In this document: piece by piece, positions 9,222 through 17,022 of the stretch | Layout: every line of letters starts with the position of its first letter | Numbering within the stretch: position 1 is the first letter of the stretch | Assembly: GCA_963753905.1 (NCBI GenBank) | Contig: CAVWDZ010000001.1 | Location: forward strand, 1,736,001-1,800,000 | DNA: 64,000 bases | Direction of reading: 5' to 3' | From: Bog-756 sp963753905 | Lineage (GTDB): Bacteria; Actinomycetota; Acidimicrobiia; Acidimicrobiales; RAAP-2 | Made by a program: the position numbers and the translations under genes | Notes under the pieces: model-generated | Database searches by the model: none | What the model was told of the DNA's origin: nothing | Seen by the model: the letters and a program-made list of their open reading frames with translations, nothing else

Positions 9222-9692
9222 TCACGAGGTGGTCGTGACGGTGCAGGTGCCGTCATGGGAACAGTTGCGCAATGCGACGACCACGACGATGACCAGGACG
9301 ACGCCGAGCGCGATCCCGACGAACCCGATGATGATTCCTGCTAGCGCCATGCCCCCGCCGCGCTCTGCGCCGTTGGACCGCTTGATCTGCGACCGGGCGA
9401 TGAACCCGAAGATGATCGCCAGCACGGCCGGGATCCCGTAGACCCAGAAGAAGAACGAGCACACCATCGAGGCGATGGCCAGGCCGTTGTTCTGGGGAAC
9501 CGCCGGGTACCCGTAGACACCGCCGGGTGGATAGGCGTAGGCCGTTGCCGACGGGTAGGTGGGAGGTGCGCCGTACGGCGGTGCGGCATACGGCGGCGCG
9601 ACGACGGGCGCGGGCCCGGGGGTCTGGGTCGGCGAGTACCACTTCCCGTCCGATGCCTGCCACCAACCTGGGCCCTGCGAGACATCGCTCAT
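9222..9692 (-). CDS. DUF4190-type membrane protein with N-terminal WW-like DUF2510 motif
   Basis: A 156-residue membrane protein. The N terminus has the actinobacterial GPGWWQASDGKWYSP motif (DUF2510-like), followed by a Pro/Tyr/Ala-rich linker with repeated PPYGAPP-type units. Two transmembrane segments follow, around LAIASMVCSFFFWVYGIPAV and MALAGIIIGFVGIALGVVLV, the second set off by a basic loop (ARSQIKRS), as in DUF4190 proteins. The ATG at 9692 was chosen over a GTG two codons earlier. It is convergent with the DUF4388 gene and lies downstream of rdgB on the same strand. The function is unknown; a small envelope protein is likely. Confidence 0.78.
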   Translation of the reverse strand: MSDVSQGPGWWQASDGKWYSPTQTPGPAPVVAPPYAAPPYGAPPTYPSATAYAYPPGGVYGYPAVPQNNGLAIASMVCSFFFWVYGIPAVLAIIFGFIARSQIKRSNGAERGGGMALAGIIIGFVGIALGVVLVIVVVVALRNCSHDGTCTVTTTS

Positions 9693-9748
9693 GAGCACTG
9701 CTCGTCGCCTGCCGGCACGGTTGCGACGCTACTGGGTTCCGGCGAGCA

Positions 9749-10378
9749 TCAGTGGGGAACGGAGGCACCGTCGACACTCGCGGACAACCGCTCGGCGAGT
9801 GCACGGAAGGCCCTGCCGCGGTGGGAGACGGCGTGTTTCTCCTCGGCATCCATCTGCGCGAACGTCCGGCCGTCGAGGCCGTCGGGAACGAACACCGGGT
9901 CGTACCCGAACCCGAGGTCACCGGATGCACGCGTCGCGATGGTGCCACTCACTTCGCCGACGGCCGACAGCTCCCCCCCACCCGGATAGGCGACCAGGGC
10001 CACGGTCCGGAACCGAGCCCTGCGCTCACTCGGAGCGACGGCCCCCACCCCTTCGAGCTCGCCGAGAAGCTTTGCCACGTTGTCGGCGTAGCTGGCGTTC
10101 TCGCCGGCGAACCGGGCCGAGTAGACGCCAGGCGCACCACCGAGCGCGTCGACCTCCAGCCCGGTGTCGTCAGCGACAGCGGGCAGCCCGGTCGCCTCGC
10201 AGAGGGCCCGTGCCTTCAGGCGGGCATTCTCCACGAGTGTCTCCCCGGTCTCCTCCACGTCCGGCACCCCGGGAGGCCGGGGGATCAGCACCAGACCTGG
10301 GGCCTCCCCGAGGATGGCAGCGATCTCCGAGGCCTTGTCCGGGTTGGCGCTGGCCACCACCATGCGCTGGTCGTCCAT
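9749..10378 (-). CDS. rdgB: XTP/dITP diphosphatase (RdgB/HAM1 family)
   Basis: A 209-residue nucleotide house-cleaning enzyme that hydrolyses dITP and XTP to the monophosphates, keeping deaminated purines out of DNA. Family signatures are present: VVASANPDKASEIAAIL at the N terminus, VADDTGLEV with the following GGAPGVYSARFAGE segment, GDLGFGYDPVF, and the C-terminal SHRGRAFRAL. The length is normal. It begins 17 bp downstream of rph on the same strand, the common rph-rdgB arrangement, so the two are probably cotranscribed. Confidence 0.95.
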   Translation of the reverse strand: MDDQRMVVASANPDKASEIAAILGEAPGLVLIPRPPGVPDVEETGETLVENARLKARALCEATGLPAVADDTGLEVDALGGAPGVYSARFAGENASYADNVAKLLGELEGVGAVAPSERRARFRTVALVAYPGGGELSAVGEVSGTIATRASGDLGFGYDPVFVPDGLDGRTFAQMDAEEKHAVSHRGRAFRALAERLSASVDGASVPH

Positions 10379-10395
10379 CGTCGGTCGGCCGGGAC

Positions 10396-11145
10396 TCAGC
10401 GGGGTGTGGGGGCCTCGACCAGTGTCTCGGCCTCGAGGTCGAGGAGCTGGGCGATCCCGTGCTCGGCGAGGCTCAACAGCTCGTCGAGCTCGCTCTTCGT
10501 GAAGGGCATGCCCTCGGCGGTGCCCTGGACCTCGATGAAGCGACCCGACGAGGTCATCACCACGTTCATGTCGACCTCGGCCCGTGCATCCTCCTCATAG
10601 GGGAGGTCGAGCATGCAGACGCCGTCGACCACGCCCACCGAGACGGCGGCCACCGCCTCGGTCAGCGGATTCGCCCGTAGGGTCCCCTTCTGGACGAGCC
10701 GGGTCAAGGCGTCGTGCAGCGCGACGTAGGCGCCGCAGATCGATGCCGTGCGGGTCCCACCGTCGGCCTGGAGCACGTCACAGTCCACGGTGATCTGGAT
10801 CTCGCCGAGCGCCACCATGTCGCAAACCGAGCGCAGCGAGCGGCCGATCAGACGCTGGATCTCCTGGGTGCGTCCGGACTGCTTGCCCTTGGCGGCCTCC
10901 CGGGTGACCCGCTCCCCCGTCGAACCCGGCAGGAGCGAGTACTCGGCGGTGACCCAGCCCTTTCCCGAACCCCGCATCCACGGCGGCACCCGCTCCTCGA
11001 CCGAGGCGGTGCACAGCACCCGGGTGCGGCCCATGGAGACCAGGACCGAGCCGGGCGCGAAGACGGTGAAGTCGCGCTCGAAGGACGCCGGCCGCAGCTG
11101 GTCGATGGACCGCCCGTCGGCCCGCTCGGTCGTCTGCCTGCTCAT
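10396..11145 (-). CDS. rph: ribonuclease PH
   Basis: A 249-residue phosphorolytic 3'-5' exoribonuclease that trims tRNA 3' ends. Conserved features include the N-terminal RPASFERDFTVFAPGSVLVS, the substrate-binding RGSGKGWVTAEYSLLPGST, GRSLRSVCD and the catalytic-site stretch ITVDCDVLQADGGTRTA. The ATG at 11145 follows GAGGGAACG. The open frame continues upstream, but that extension is not conserved. It is followed immediately by rdgB. The length is typical of the family. Confidence 0.95.
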   Translation of the reverse strand: MSRQTTERADGRSIDQLRPASFERDFTVFAPGSVLVSMGRTRVLCTASVEERVPPWMRGSGKGWVTAEYSLLPGSTGERVTREAAKGKQSGRTQEIQRLIGRSLRSVCDMVALGEIQITVDCDVLQADGGTRTASICGAYVALHDALTRLVQKGTLRANPLTEAVAAVSVGVVDGVCMLDLPYEEDARAEVDMNVVMTSSGRFIEVQGTAEGMPFTKSELDELLSLAEHGIAQLLDLEAETLVEAPTPR

Positions 11146-11280
11146 CGTTCCCTCGCTCACGGTGCATTCCCTTCCATTGCTCGGTCTACTCTCCGTCGCA
11201 GGCAGTCTCGGTTTCCCCCGTCGCCACTGTTGCACGGCGACCGGAACGGCAGGAGTCGGCCGCTCGGGTCCCCCCGGCGC

Positions 11281-12228
11281 TCAAAAGTAGGTGATGTTCT
11301 TCGCCCGGGCTTCGACCGCGTCGATGTCGTCGGTCCATGCCCCGGTCGAGAGGTACTTCCACCCGCCGTCGGGGCTGATCGTCACGATGACCCCCGAGTC
11401 GAGTGAGGAGGCGGTCTTGATGGCCCCGGCCAGGATCGCCCCGGTCGAGAGGCCCGCGAAGATGCCCACGTCGGTGAGTCGGCGGGTCCATTCGATGGAC
11501 GCGCGTGGCCGCACGATCTTCTTGCCGTCGAGGAGTTCGGCACCGTGCCCTTCGACGAAGATCGGGGGAATGTAGCCGTCGTCCAGGTTGCGGAGTCCGT
11601 CGACCAGCTCGCCGGCCGGCGGTTCGATCGCCAGGACCGAGATCTCGGGGTTCTGCTCCTTCAGGTACCGGCCGACGCCGAGCAGGGTGCCCGACGTGCC
11701 CAACCCGGCCACGAAGTGGGTGACCTCCGGGCAGTCCCGCCAGATCTCCGGTCCGGTCCCCTCGTAGTGGGCTCTCGGATTGGCCGGATTGGCGTATTGG
11801 TAGAGGAAGGCCCACTCGGGATGCTCGGCGGCGAGGGCTTCGGCCCGGCGGACTGCGCCATTGGATCCCTCGGCCCCCGGGGACTCGATGATCTCGGCAC
11901 CCCAGGACTCGAGCAGCTGCCGGCGCTCGATCGAGACGTTGGTGGCCAGGACCACCTTGAGGTGGTACCCCTTCATCCGGCAGACCAGGGCGAGTCCGAT
12001 CCCGGTGTTGCCCGACGATGGCTCGATCAACGTGGCACCGGGGGTGAGCCGACCCTCCTTCTCCGCCTCCTCGACCATCGCAAGGGCGACGCGGTCCTTG
12101 ACCGAACCACCCGGGTTCTGCCCCTCGAGCTTCATGAGGATCCGGACATCCGGATTGGGGCTCAACGGGGAGATGTCGACCAGCGGCGTGTTACCGATGA
12201 GGTCGAGCGCCGAGGCGTACCGGGTCAT
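11281..12228 (-). CDS. cysM: CysO-dependent cysteine synthase
   Basis: A 315-residue PLP enzyme of the cysteine synthase fold. The Schiff-base lysine lies in GQNPGGSVKDRVA, the substrate loop is SSGNTGIG and the phosphate-binding loop is GLGTSGTLLGVGR. The protein is closer in its features to mycobacterial CysM, which uses O-phosphoserine and thiocarboxylated CysO, than to CysK. The context supports this, because cysO ends inside its start codon (ATGA overlap at 12225-12228) and the mec protease gene is just upstream. The three genes therefore form the sulfide-independent, oxidation-resistant cysteine pathway. The C-terminal residues (ARAKNITYF) are short, as in CysM. Confidence 0.93.
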   Translation of the reverse strand: MTRYASALDLIGNTPLVDISPLSPNPDVRILMKLEGQNPGGSVKDRVALAMVEEAEKEGRLTPGATLIEPSSGNTGIGLALVCRMKGYHLKVVLATNVSIERRQLLESWGAEIIESPGAEGSNGAVRRAEALAAEHPEWAFLYQYANPANPRAHYEGTGPEIWRDCPEVTHFVAGLGTSGTLLGVGRYLKEQNPEISVLAIEPPAGELVDGLRNLDDGYIPPIFVEGHGAELLDGKKIVRPRASIEWTRRLTDVGIFAGLSTGAILAGAIKTASSLDSGVIVTISPDGGWKYLSTGAWTDDIDAVEARAKNITYF

Positions 12229-12530
12229 GGCACGCCGAGCATCCCGAGCGCGAGCGCTCCCCCGGCCACGGCAGGCAGGATCGAGAGCTCGTCCGCGTCG
12301 GTCACCGGGGTCTCGGTCGCCGACAGGTAGCGGACGTCGTCATCGTTGACGTAGACGTTGACGAACCGGTGGAGGGCGCCGTGGTCGTCGATGATCTGCC
12401 CGGAGAGGCCGGGGTACTTCGCCACGAGGGCCTGGAGCACCTCACCGACGGTCGACCCCTCGACCGACACGGTCTTGGTCCCTCCGGCGTGGGACCGGAG
12501 CACGGTCGGTAGGTTGACTTGGACGGGCAT
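12225..12530 (-). CDS. cysO: sulfur-carrier protein CysO with C-terminal extension
   Basis: A 101-residue ubiquitin-like sulfur carrier of the ThiS/MoaD family, strongly resembling mycobacterial CysO (PTVLRSHAGGTKTVS, LHRFVNVYVNDDDVRYLS, LSILPAVAGG). CysO is normally thiocarboxylated at a terminal Gly-Gly. Here the frame continues past AVAGG for ten residues (ALALGMLGVP) and its stop overlaps the cysM ATG. The tail would have to be removed before activation, most plausibly by the Mec metalloprotease encoded just upstream. The ATG at 12530 is preceded on the minus strand by an AGGAGA-like site. The extension is the unusual point; family identity is clear. Confidence 0.92.
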   Translation of the reverse strand: MPVQVNLPTVLRSHAGGTKTVSVEGSTVGEVLQALVAKYPGLSGQIIDDHGALHRFVNVYVNDDDVRYLSATETPVTDADELSILPAVAGGALALGMLGVP

Positions 12531-12664
12531 GGGTTCTCCTTTGGGTCCATGGACCGGATCACGCGATTCGGGACAGCTGCTGCTCGGTTCGGATGGCCGG
12601 CCTCCGCCCGTCCCGGACGCCAGGTCCGGCCGACCGCTGAATCATGACCAGTCGGGTGGGGATT

Positions 12665-13072
12665 CTACCGGGAGAGCAGGCGCACCGGCTCCTCGGTCGG
12701 TTGACCGTCGATGATGCGGTAGCTGCGCACGACCGGTTCGGTGTCGCGCAGGGAGACCAGAATGTAGTGCCAGGTGGGATCCGGCGCCTGGGCCAGATCG
12801 GTCGCCGAGGGGTAGGCCTCGGTATGGGTGTGGGAGTGGAAGACCCCGATGATCGCATTCCCCGCAGCTTCGGCGTCGCGGTCTGCCAGGAGGTGCTCCC
12901 GGGGGTCGACCGTGTACAGCTTGGCCGAGGCGGCGACGTTGCGGGTCGGGTAGCAGGTGACGGCCTCGCCGGTCTCGAGATCGCCCCCGAGCAGGCCGCA
13001 CGCCTCCTCGGGGAGTCCCACCAGACAGTGGGCGACCATCCGGTCGTGGACGCTGCGGGGGAGGGTGAGCAT
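12665..13072 (-). CDS. mec: Mec-type JAMM/MPN+ metalloprotease
   Basis: A 135-residue zinc protease with the JAMM signature HSHTHTEAYPSATD (the HxH...SxxD pattern) at about residues 79-92 and an upstream catalytic glutamate in LPEEACGLLGG. In M. tuberculosis, Mec releases cysteine from the CysO-cysteine adduct; in related systems JAMM proteases expose the carrier Gly-Gly by removing extra residues. Here CysO carries such residues, so both activities are possible. It lies 134 bp upstream of cysO on the same strand and is divergent from smpB. Confidence 0.92.
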   Translation of the reverse strand: MLTLPRSVHDRMVAHCLVGLPEEACGLLGGDLETGEAVTCYPTRNVAASAKLYTVDPREHLLADRDAEAAGNAIIGVFHSHTHTEAYPSATDLAQAPDPTWHYILVSLRDTEPVVRSYRIIDGQPTEEPVRLLSR

Positions 13073-13129
13073 GGCGTCTTCACGCTAGAGGACGGGCGCT
13101 CCGAGTCGGGCGACTACGGTCGTGTTCGG

Positions 13130-13678
13130 ATGGCAGCGGCCAAGAAGAAGAGCGGGTCTCCCCCGCCCGGTTCTGCGGGCGGGTCCGGGGCCCAGGGCGC
13201 GCGGGAGGCCTACCGGCTGGTGGCCTCCAACAGGCGTGCTCGACACGACTACGAGATCCTGGACACCGTCGAGTGCGGCCTGGTCCTCCAGGGATCCGAG
13301 GTCAAGTCGCTGCGCGAGGGCAGGATCGCCCTGCAGGACGCCTATGCCCGGATCGACGACGGGGAGATGTGGCTGTTCGGGGTGCACGTGCCGCCCTACG
13401 CACAGGCGAACGGCTTCGGGGCGCACGATCCGGACCGCAGACGCAAGCTCCTGCTCCACCGCCGCCAGATCGACGAGTGGATGGGTAGGTCGAAACAGCA
13501 GTCGTTGACCATGGTGCCGCTCTCGATCTACTTCAAGGATGGTCGGGCCAAAGTGGATCTGGCCCTGGCCAGAGGGCGCAGGCAGTACGACAAACGGCAC
13601 GCGATCGCTGCGAGGGACGCCGGTCGGGACGCCGCCCGGGAAACGCGGTCCGCGGCCAAGTCCGGCTCGCATCAATAG
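13130..13678 (+). CDS. smpB: SsrA-binding protein SmpB
   Basis: A 182-residue tmRNA-binding protein needed for trans-translation, which rescues stalled ribosomes. The OB-fold core begins at NRRARHDYEILDTVECGLVL and includes GSEVKSLREGRIALQDAYA; the basic tail has the usual ARGRRQYDKRHAIAARDAGR. A Gly/Ser/Pro-rich N-terminal extension of about 25 residues is longer than in E. coli. The ATG at 13130 starts MAAAKKKSG. The open frame runs further upstream, but that part is antisense to mec. The tmRNA gene follows 66 bp downstream, a conserved pairing. Confidence 0.95.
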   Translation: MAAAKKKSGSPPPGSAGGSGAQGAREAYRLVASNRRARHDYEILDTVECGLVLQGSEVKSLREGRIALQDAYARIDDGEMWLFGVHVPPYAQANGFGAHDPDRRRKLLLHRRQIDEWMGRSKQQSLTMVPLSIYFKDGRAKVDLALARGRRQYDKRHAIAARDAGRDAARETRSAAKSGSHQ

Positions 13679-13744
13679 GGCACGCCGGTCCGGTAGACTT
13701 GCCGATGCGGGGGTACCTCCCCGGTGCCGCCGATGGAGAGCCCA

Positions 13745-14091
13745 GGGGGTGACAGGCTTCGACTCTGGTCGTCGATGTGGGAGAAGCGAGCCGTGGTCTC
13801 CGGAGCCACGTTAAAGAGCCGGAACACAACACAAACGGCGAGCCTCAGCTCGTTCTCGCAGCCTAGAAACTGCGACGTCCCACCGGTCTCAGTTCCACGG
13901 GCCGGTACCCGGGCGCCATCTAGTGGGACTTACCTGAAAGCTGTGCCGACCGGCCGCCAGGGACACCTCAGTCGGATACGGACCGGTGCTGTCGCCGGTA
14001 GCGGCACCGGTCCCGACAATCACCGCCGGCTGCGCTCGGAGAAGCCCCACTGAGAAGCCGGAGGACGCGGGTTCGATTCCCGCCACCTCCA
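13745..14091 (+). ncRNA. ssrA: transfer-messenger RNA (tmRNA)
   Basis: One-piece tmRNA of about 347 nt. The 5' end GGGGGTGACAGGCTTCGAC pairs with CACCTCC near the 3' end to form the tRNA-like acceptor stem; the T arm is GCGGG-TTCGATT-CCCGC. CCA is not encoded. The mRNA-like part most likely resumes at GAG 13816-13818, after GTTAAA, and encodes the tag EPEHNTNGEPQLVLAA before TAG at 13864-13866. The LAA-type end is the standard protease-targeting terminus. The resume codon is inferred from the flanking sequence, so the tag's first residues are less sure than its end. Confidence 0.93.
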
Positions 14092-14180
14092 CGATGGGGT
14101 GTTCATGAAAGAACACATTCAGTGTTCATGAAACCCCCCGTTGGAGGTGGCGACTGAGTTCACAACTCGTCCGCCGCCCC
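14089..14180 (+). repeat. 92-nt direct repeat, copy A, at the 3' end of ssrA
   Basis: Starting with the last bases of ssrA (CCACGA), this 92-nt sequence recurs at 22614-22705 with about ten mismatches. It contains two copies of GTGTTCATGAAA 23 nt apart, a GTGTTC/GAACAC hairpin and the segment GGAGGTGGCG (14143-14152), which is the exact reverse complement of the tmRNA acceptor-end sequence CGCCACCTCC (14081-14090). Its place at the 3' end of ssrA, a classic integration target, suggests an attachment-like site, but no active integrase is encoded nearby. Confidence 0.8.
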
Positions 14181-14190
14181 AGTAGCAGAC

Positions 14191-14218
14191 AAAGTGCCGG
14201 CCTCCGGGCCGGCACTTT
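14191..14218 (+). terminator. strong hairpin terminator after ssrA
   Basis: A perfect 12-bp stem, AAAGTGCCGGCC-TCCG-GGCCGGCACTTT, ending in a short T run. It is suitably placed to end ssrA transcription and, read from the other side, transcription of the minus-strand transposase operon. A hairpin of different sequence but the same layout follows repeat copy B. Confidence 0.8.
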
Positions 14219-14301
14219 GGTTTCGAAACGATCGTTCTCGAGCGACACGGCGCGCTGAAGTCGCCCCGCAGGTGTTTTCTTGTTGGGAAGTCGCCGGTCA
14301 G

Positions 14302-15969
14302 CTAGTCAGGTGGACCTGTGGCGTTGGCCGGAACGGAGTCGCTGTCCCATTTCGAGCAGTCCTTCCACGTCCCCTGACGACGCTTGGCTCGTCGCCGAGG
14401 CGTGGCCGCCTCCTCCGCTTGCTTCGCTCTGAAGCTGCGCACACGGTCGAGGTTATAAGCGGCGACGGTGAATCCCAGCAGCACGGAGATCTTGGCCCGC
14501 CCGAACACGCGGAAGAAGCCCCGCGAGAGATCGGCGTAGGCGCCCTTTAGGGCGGAGTTGGCCGACTCGACGACCTGACGCCGGTACATCGAAATCCGCC
14601 ATGCGGTTGTGCCGAAGGGGATCTTCTGCGTGATCGGCAGCTCAGCTGCCGGGGCCGAGAGGATTCCTGAGCAGCATCGGGTCACGTCGGCGGGCACACT
14701 GACGAGCGGTGCTCGTCGTGAACGCCGCATACTCTTCGGGAACTTCCGGCTCCGCAAGAGACCGGCGCAGAATGGACAGCGCCACCGGGTGACCCCGTCG
14801 ATATCCGGTGCGGCGTGTCGTACAAGTCGCCAGCGCGCCCGCTGGTTGAACCGCTCTTCATAGGCTCGTCGATACGCGCCAGTGGCGAACCGAGGTGGAG
14901 CGGCCAAGTCCCGCAGCTCCTTCGGCATGAGGGGGGAATAGAGTTGCCCGTCGAGCAGCAGCGCATCCCCGGCGAAGGGGCGGATGCCACGCTGATGGGT
15001 GACCAACTCCAACGTCTGCTCGATCCCGGCCTGGGCGAGCGGGTAGGTCGTCGTTTCGGGCTGGCAGAGTGAGTATCCCGGGTCCCACACGACATTGGCG
15101 ATGACATGGACGTCCTTCTTGGAGGCAACCAAGGCCTCGACGATGGCGTCTCCCCGATGCGATCCGGCCGAAACCAGGTTGCAGGTGGTGATCACGCCTG
15201 GCACCTCGGGTCCGAGCGTGGTGCGATCGGTGTGGTTGGTCCAGCGAACGTCTCGCGCCTGGACGGCCAGATGGAGCTCGTAGCCGACGAAGGGTCCGGC
15301 CTTTCGATTGCCGGCGGACGATCGGTGGCCGGCACGGGCGTCCGGATCGGCGGTGTAGCGCTTGCGGCCGTCGGGACCGGTTCCGAGGACCTTGGCGGTC
15401 TTCACCTTGGTCTTGGTCTGTGCCGAGCCCGCCTCGTCGATCAGCTGTGTCTCCGCAGCTTCACCGTCGACCTCGACCGTGTAGGACGCTCCCTGAAGCG
15501 CTCCCCAGGTTTCGACATCGGTTCCATCGACTGCGACAGACCTGCTCGTCAACATGCCCCGTGGGATGGCTGCGCGGGCCATCTGGTTGGCAAACCAGGT
15601 GGCGTCGACACCGGCGTCTCCTGACTCGAGGATCTGACAGAGAGTCACGAACAGCCGATCGACACGCGGATAGGCCTCGGCCTCGTCCCACGAGGAGAGT
15701 CCGAGGGACGTTCGCTGACCGTCGGTGAGGGCGTTCAGGACCCGGGCCGCCTCGACCAGGTGTGCCTGATGGTGACGATGCAGGGCATTCAGCTGCAGCG
15801 CCACCATCAACGCTTCGAGACTGAGTTGCCGGGGTCGCCCCACCCCGGCCTCGAGGAAGGGAGAGAGAACATTGACCACGCCAGACTTCCGCACCAGCTG
15901 TCGAGCGACGTTCAGCTCGGCCTTGCTCGTCGGTCTCCCACCGCTGGTGTCGATCGGAGCCCGACTCAT
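14302..15969 (-). CDS. DDE transposase with zinc ribbon
   Basis: A 555-residue transposase. Candidate catalytic residues are Asp in SVAVDGTDVETWG, Asp in NVVWDPGYSLC and Glu in RRQVVESANSALKG, in the order expected for a DDE enzyme. A zinc-ribbon-like insert (RCPFCAGLL, later a Cys-Cys pair) lies before the last motif, and the end is basic. Its start codon overlaps the stop of the upstream recombinase-like gene (ATGA at 15966-15969), so the two are translationally coupled. A diverged C-terminal fragment of the same family lies at 22829-23370. I cannot assign a named IS family with confidence; IS1182-like is a possibility. Confidence 0.82.
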   Translation of the reverse strand: MSRAPIDTSGGRPTSKAELNVARQLVRKSGVVNVLSPFLEAGVGRPRQLSLEALMVALQLNALHRHHQAHLVEAARVLNALTDGQRTSLGLSSWDEAEAYPRVDRLFVTLCQILESGDAGVDATWFANQMARAAIPRGMLTSRSVAVDGTDVETWGALQGASYTVEVDGEAAETQLIDEAGSAQTKTKVKTAKVLGTGPDGRKRYTADPDARAGHRSSAGNRKAGPFVGYELHLAVQARDVRWTNHTDRTTLGPEVPGVITTCNLVSAGSHRGDAIVEALVASKKDVHVIANVVWDPGYSLCQPETTTYPLAQAGIEQTLELVTHQRGIRPFAGDALLLDGQLYSPLMPKELRDLAAPPRFATGAYRRAYEERFNQRARWRLVRHAAPDIDGVTRWRCPFCAGLLRSRKFPKSMRRSRRAPLVSVPADVTRCCSGILSAPAAELPITQKIPFGTTAWRISMYRRQVVESANSALKGAYADLSRGFFRVFGRAKISVLLGFTVAAYNLDRVRSFRAKQAEEAATPRRRAKRRQGTWKDCSKWDSDSVPANATGPPD

Positions 15970-16898
15970 CTGGACCCCCCTCGAAGCATGACCGCGGCGA
16001 CGTCGTCGCCCAATGGCTCGACCACATCGAGAAGGTCTGAGAGCACGGTGACACCGCGTAATCCGGCCGCTCGACACAGCTCGGGCAACCTGGTGCCAGC
16101 CCGCAGGTGGGTCACGAGCCATGTTGAGCGAAGACGGGCGGGTGCGAGACGAGGATGCCCGGTCGGAACGACGAGTTCTGCCGTCAGATGCCCGGTTCGG
16201 CGAGCTGAGGTCGAATACCCGCCCACCAGGAATTCGTCTCCGGCTGTCGCCGCCAGCTGCACCAGCTCGACTTCCCAATCGGCCAGGACGACGACGCGAC
16301 GCGACGCCGGATCCCCGACCCGAACGTGCACCCACGATGCCGATCGCGAAATGTCCCTAGCGGCCACCCGGGGGGCCCAGCGACCGTCCAGACCGGCGCC
16401 GAGCCCGAGGGCGAGGAATGCTCTCGCTGCTCTCCGACGGACCGGGGTCGGCTGCTCGCGAGCGTCCGAACGAAGGACCGCCACTTCGTCCGCTGAGTAG
16501 GGCGGTGCTACCTGGCGGCGGGCAACCGCGGCCGCTCGGGGCTCCCAGGGTGCCTGCCTGGTGAGACTGGGACCGACCCGGCGCAGCACCGCCCGGTACG
16601 TCGCCCGCGAGCGGTCGGCGGCCAGCCCGACCTCGATGAAACGCTCGACCGTGTCGGGGTCGAGGATGATCTCCCGGTCGAGTGGCAACCCCTCCCCCGT
16701 CGCCCAATTCGCCAATCGGCGCAGCTGGCGCTCGGTTCGGCGAGCGCCCGGCGAGCCATCCAGGTCGAGCTCAGTGGCCATGGACTGGACGAACTCGGCA
16801 GGTGTCGAGGGGTCCGCCGCGGAGATCGAAACGGCGGCGGCTGCGGTGCCTGTGGCCGACCTTGCGTCTTGTCTTTGGGCTCGATCTCGCTCGTCCAT
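15966..16898 (-). CDS. tyrosine-recombinase-like protein lacking catalytic residues
   Basis: A 310-residue protein with the outline of a tyrosine recombinase: an N-terminal SAM-like core-binding region (TERQLRRLANWATGEGLP to ATYRAVLRRVG) and a C-terminal domain ending in LAPARLRSTWLVTHLRAGT. The latter aligns with the HxLRHTFATHLLEAG block of integrases. The His of that block is missing, the first catalytic Arg region reads GAGLDGRWAPR, and no tyrosine occurs at the nucleophile position (GLRGVTVLSDLLDVV). It is probably a non-catalytic DNA-binding accessory to the coupled transposase. The ATG at 16898 starts MDERDRAQ. Confidence 0.65.
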   Translation of the reverse strand: MDERDRAQRQDARSATGTAAAAVSISAADPSTPAEFVQSMATELDLDGSPGARRTERQLRRLANWATGEGLPLDREIILDPDTVERFIEVGLAADRSRATYRAVLRRVGPSLTRQAPWEPRAAAVARRQVAPPYSADEVAVLRSDAREQPTPVRRRAARAFLALGLGAGLDGRWAPRVAARDISRSASWVHVRVGDPASRRVVVLADWEVELVQLAATAGDEFLVGGYSTSARRTGHLTAELVVPTGHPRLAPARLRSTWLVTHLRAGTRLPELCRAAGLRGVTVLSDLLDVVEPLGDDVAAVMLRGGSR

Positions 16899-17022
16899 GC
16901 CGCGCCCGTCTCAGGATCTCGTCCGTCTGCGGGCGTTCTGAGCGCCGAGGTACCCATCAGATCATGGAGCTGTAACAGCCGTAACCGCCATGGTCGGGAG
17001 ACATCTGGATAGATTCCACCTA

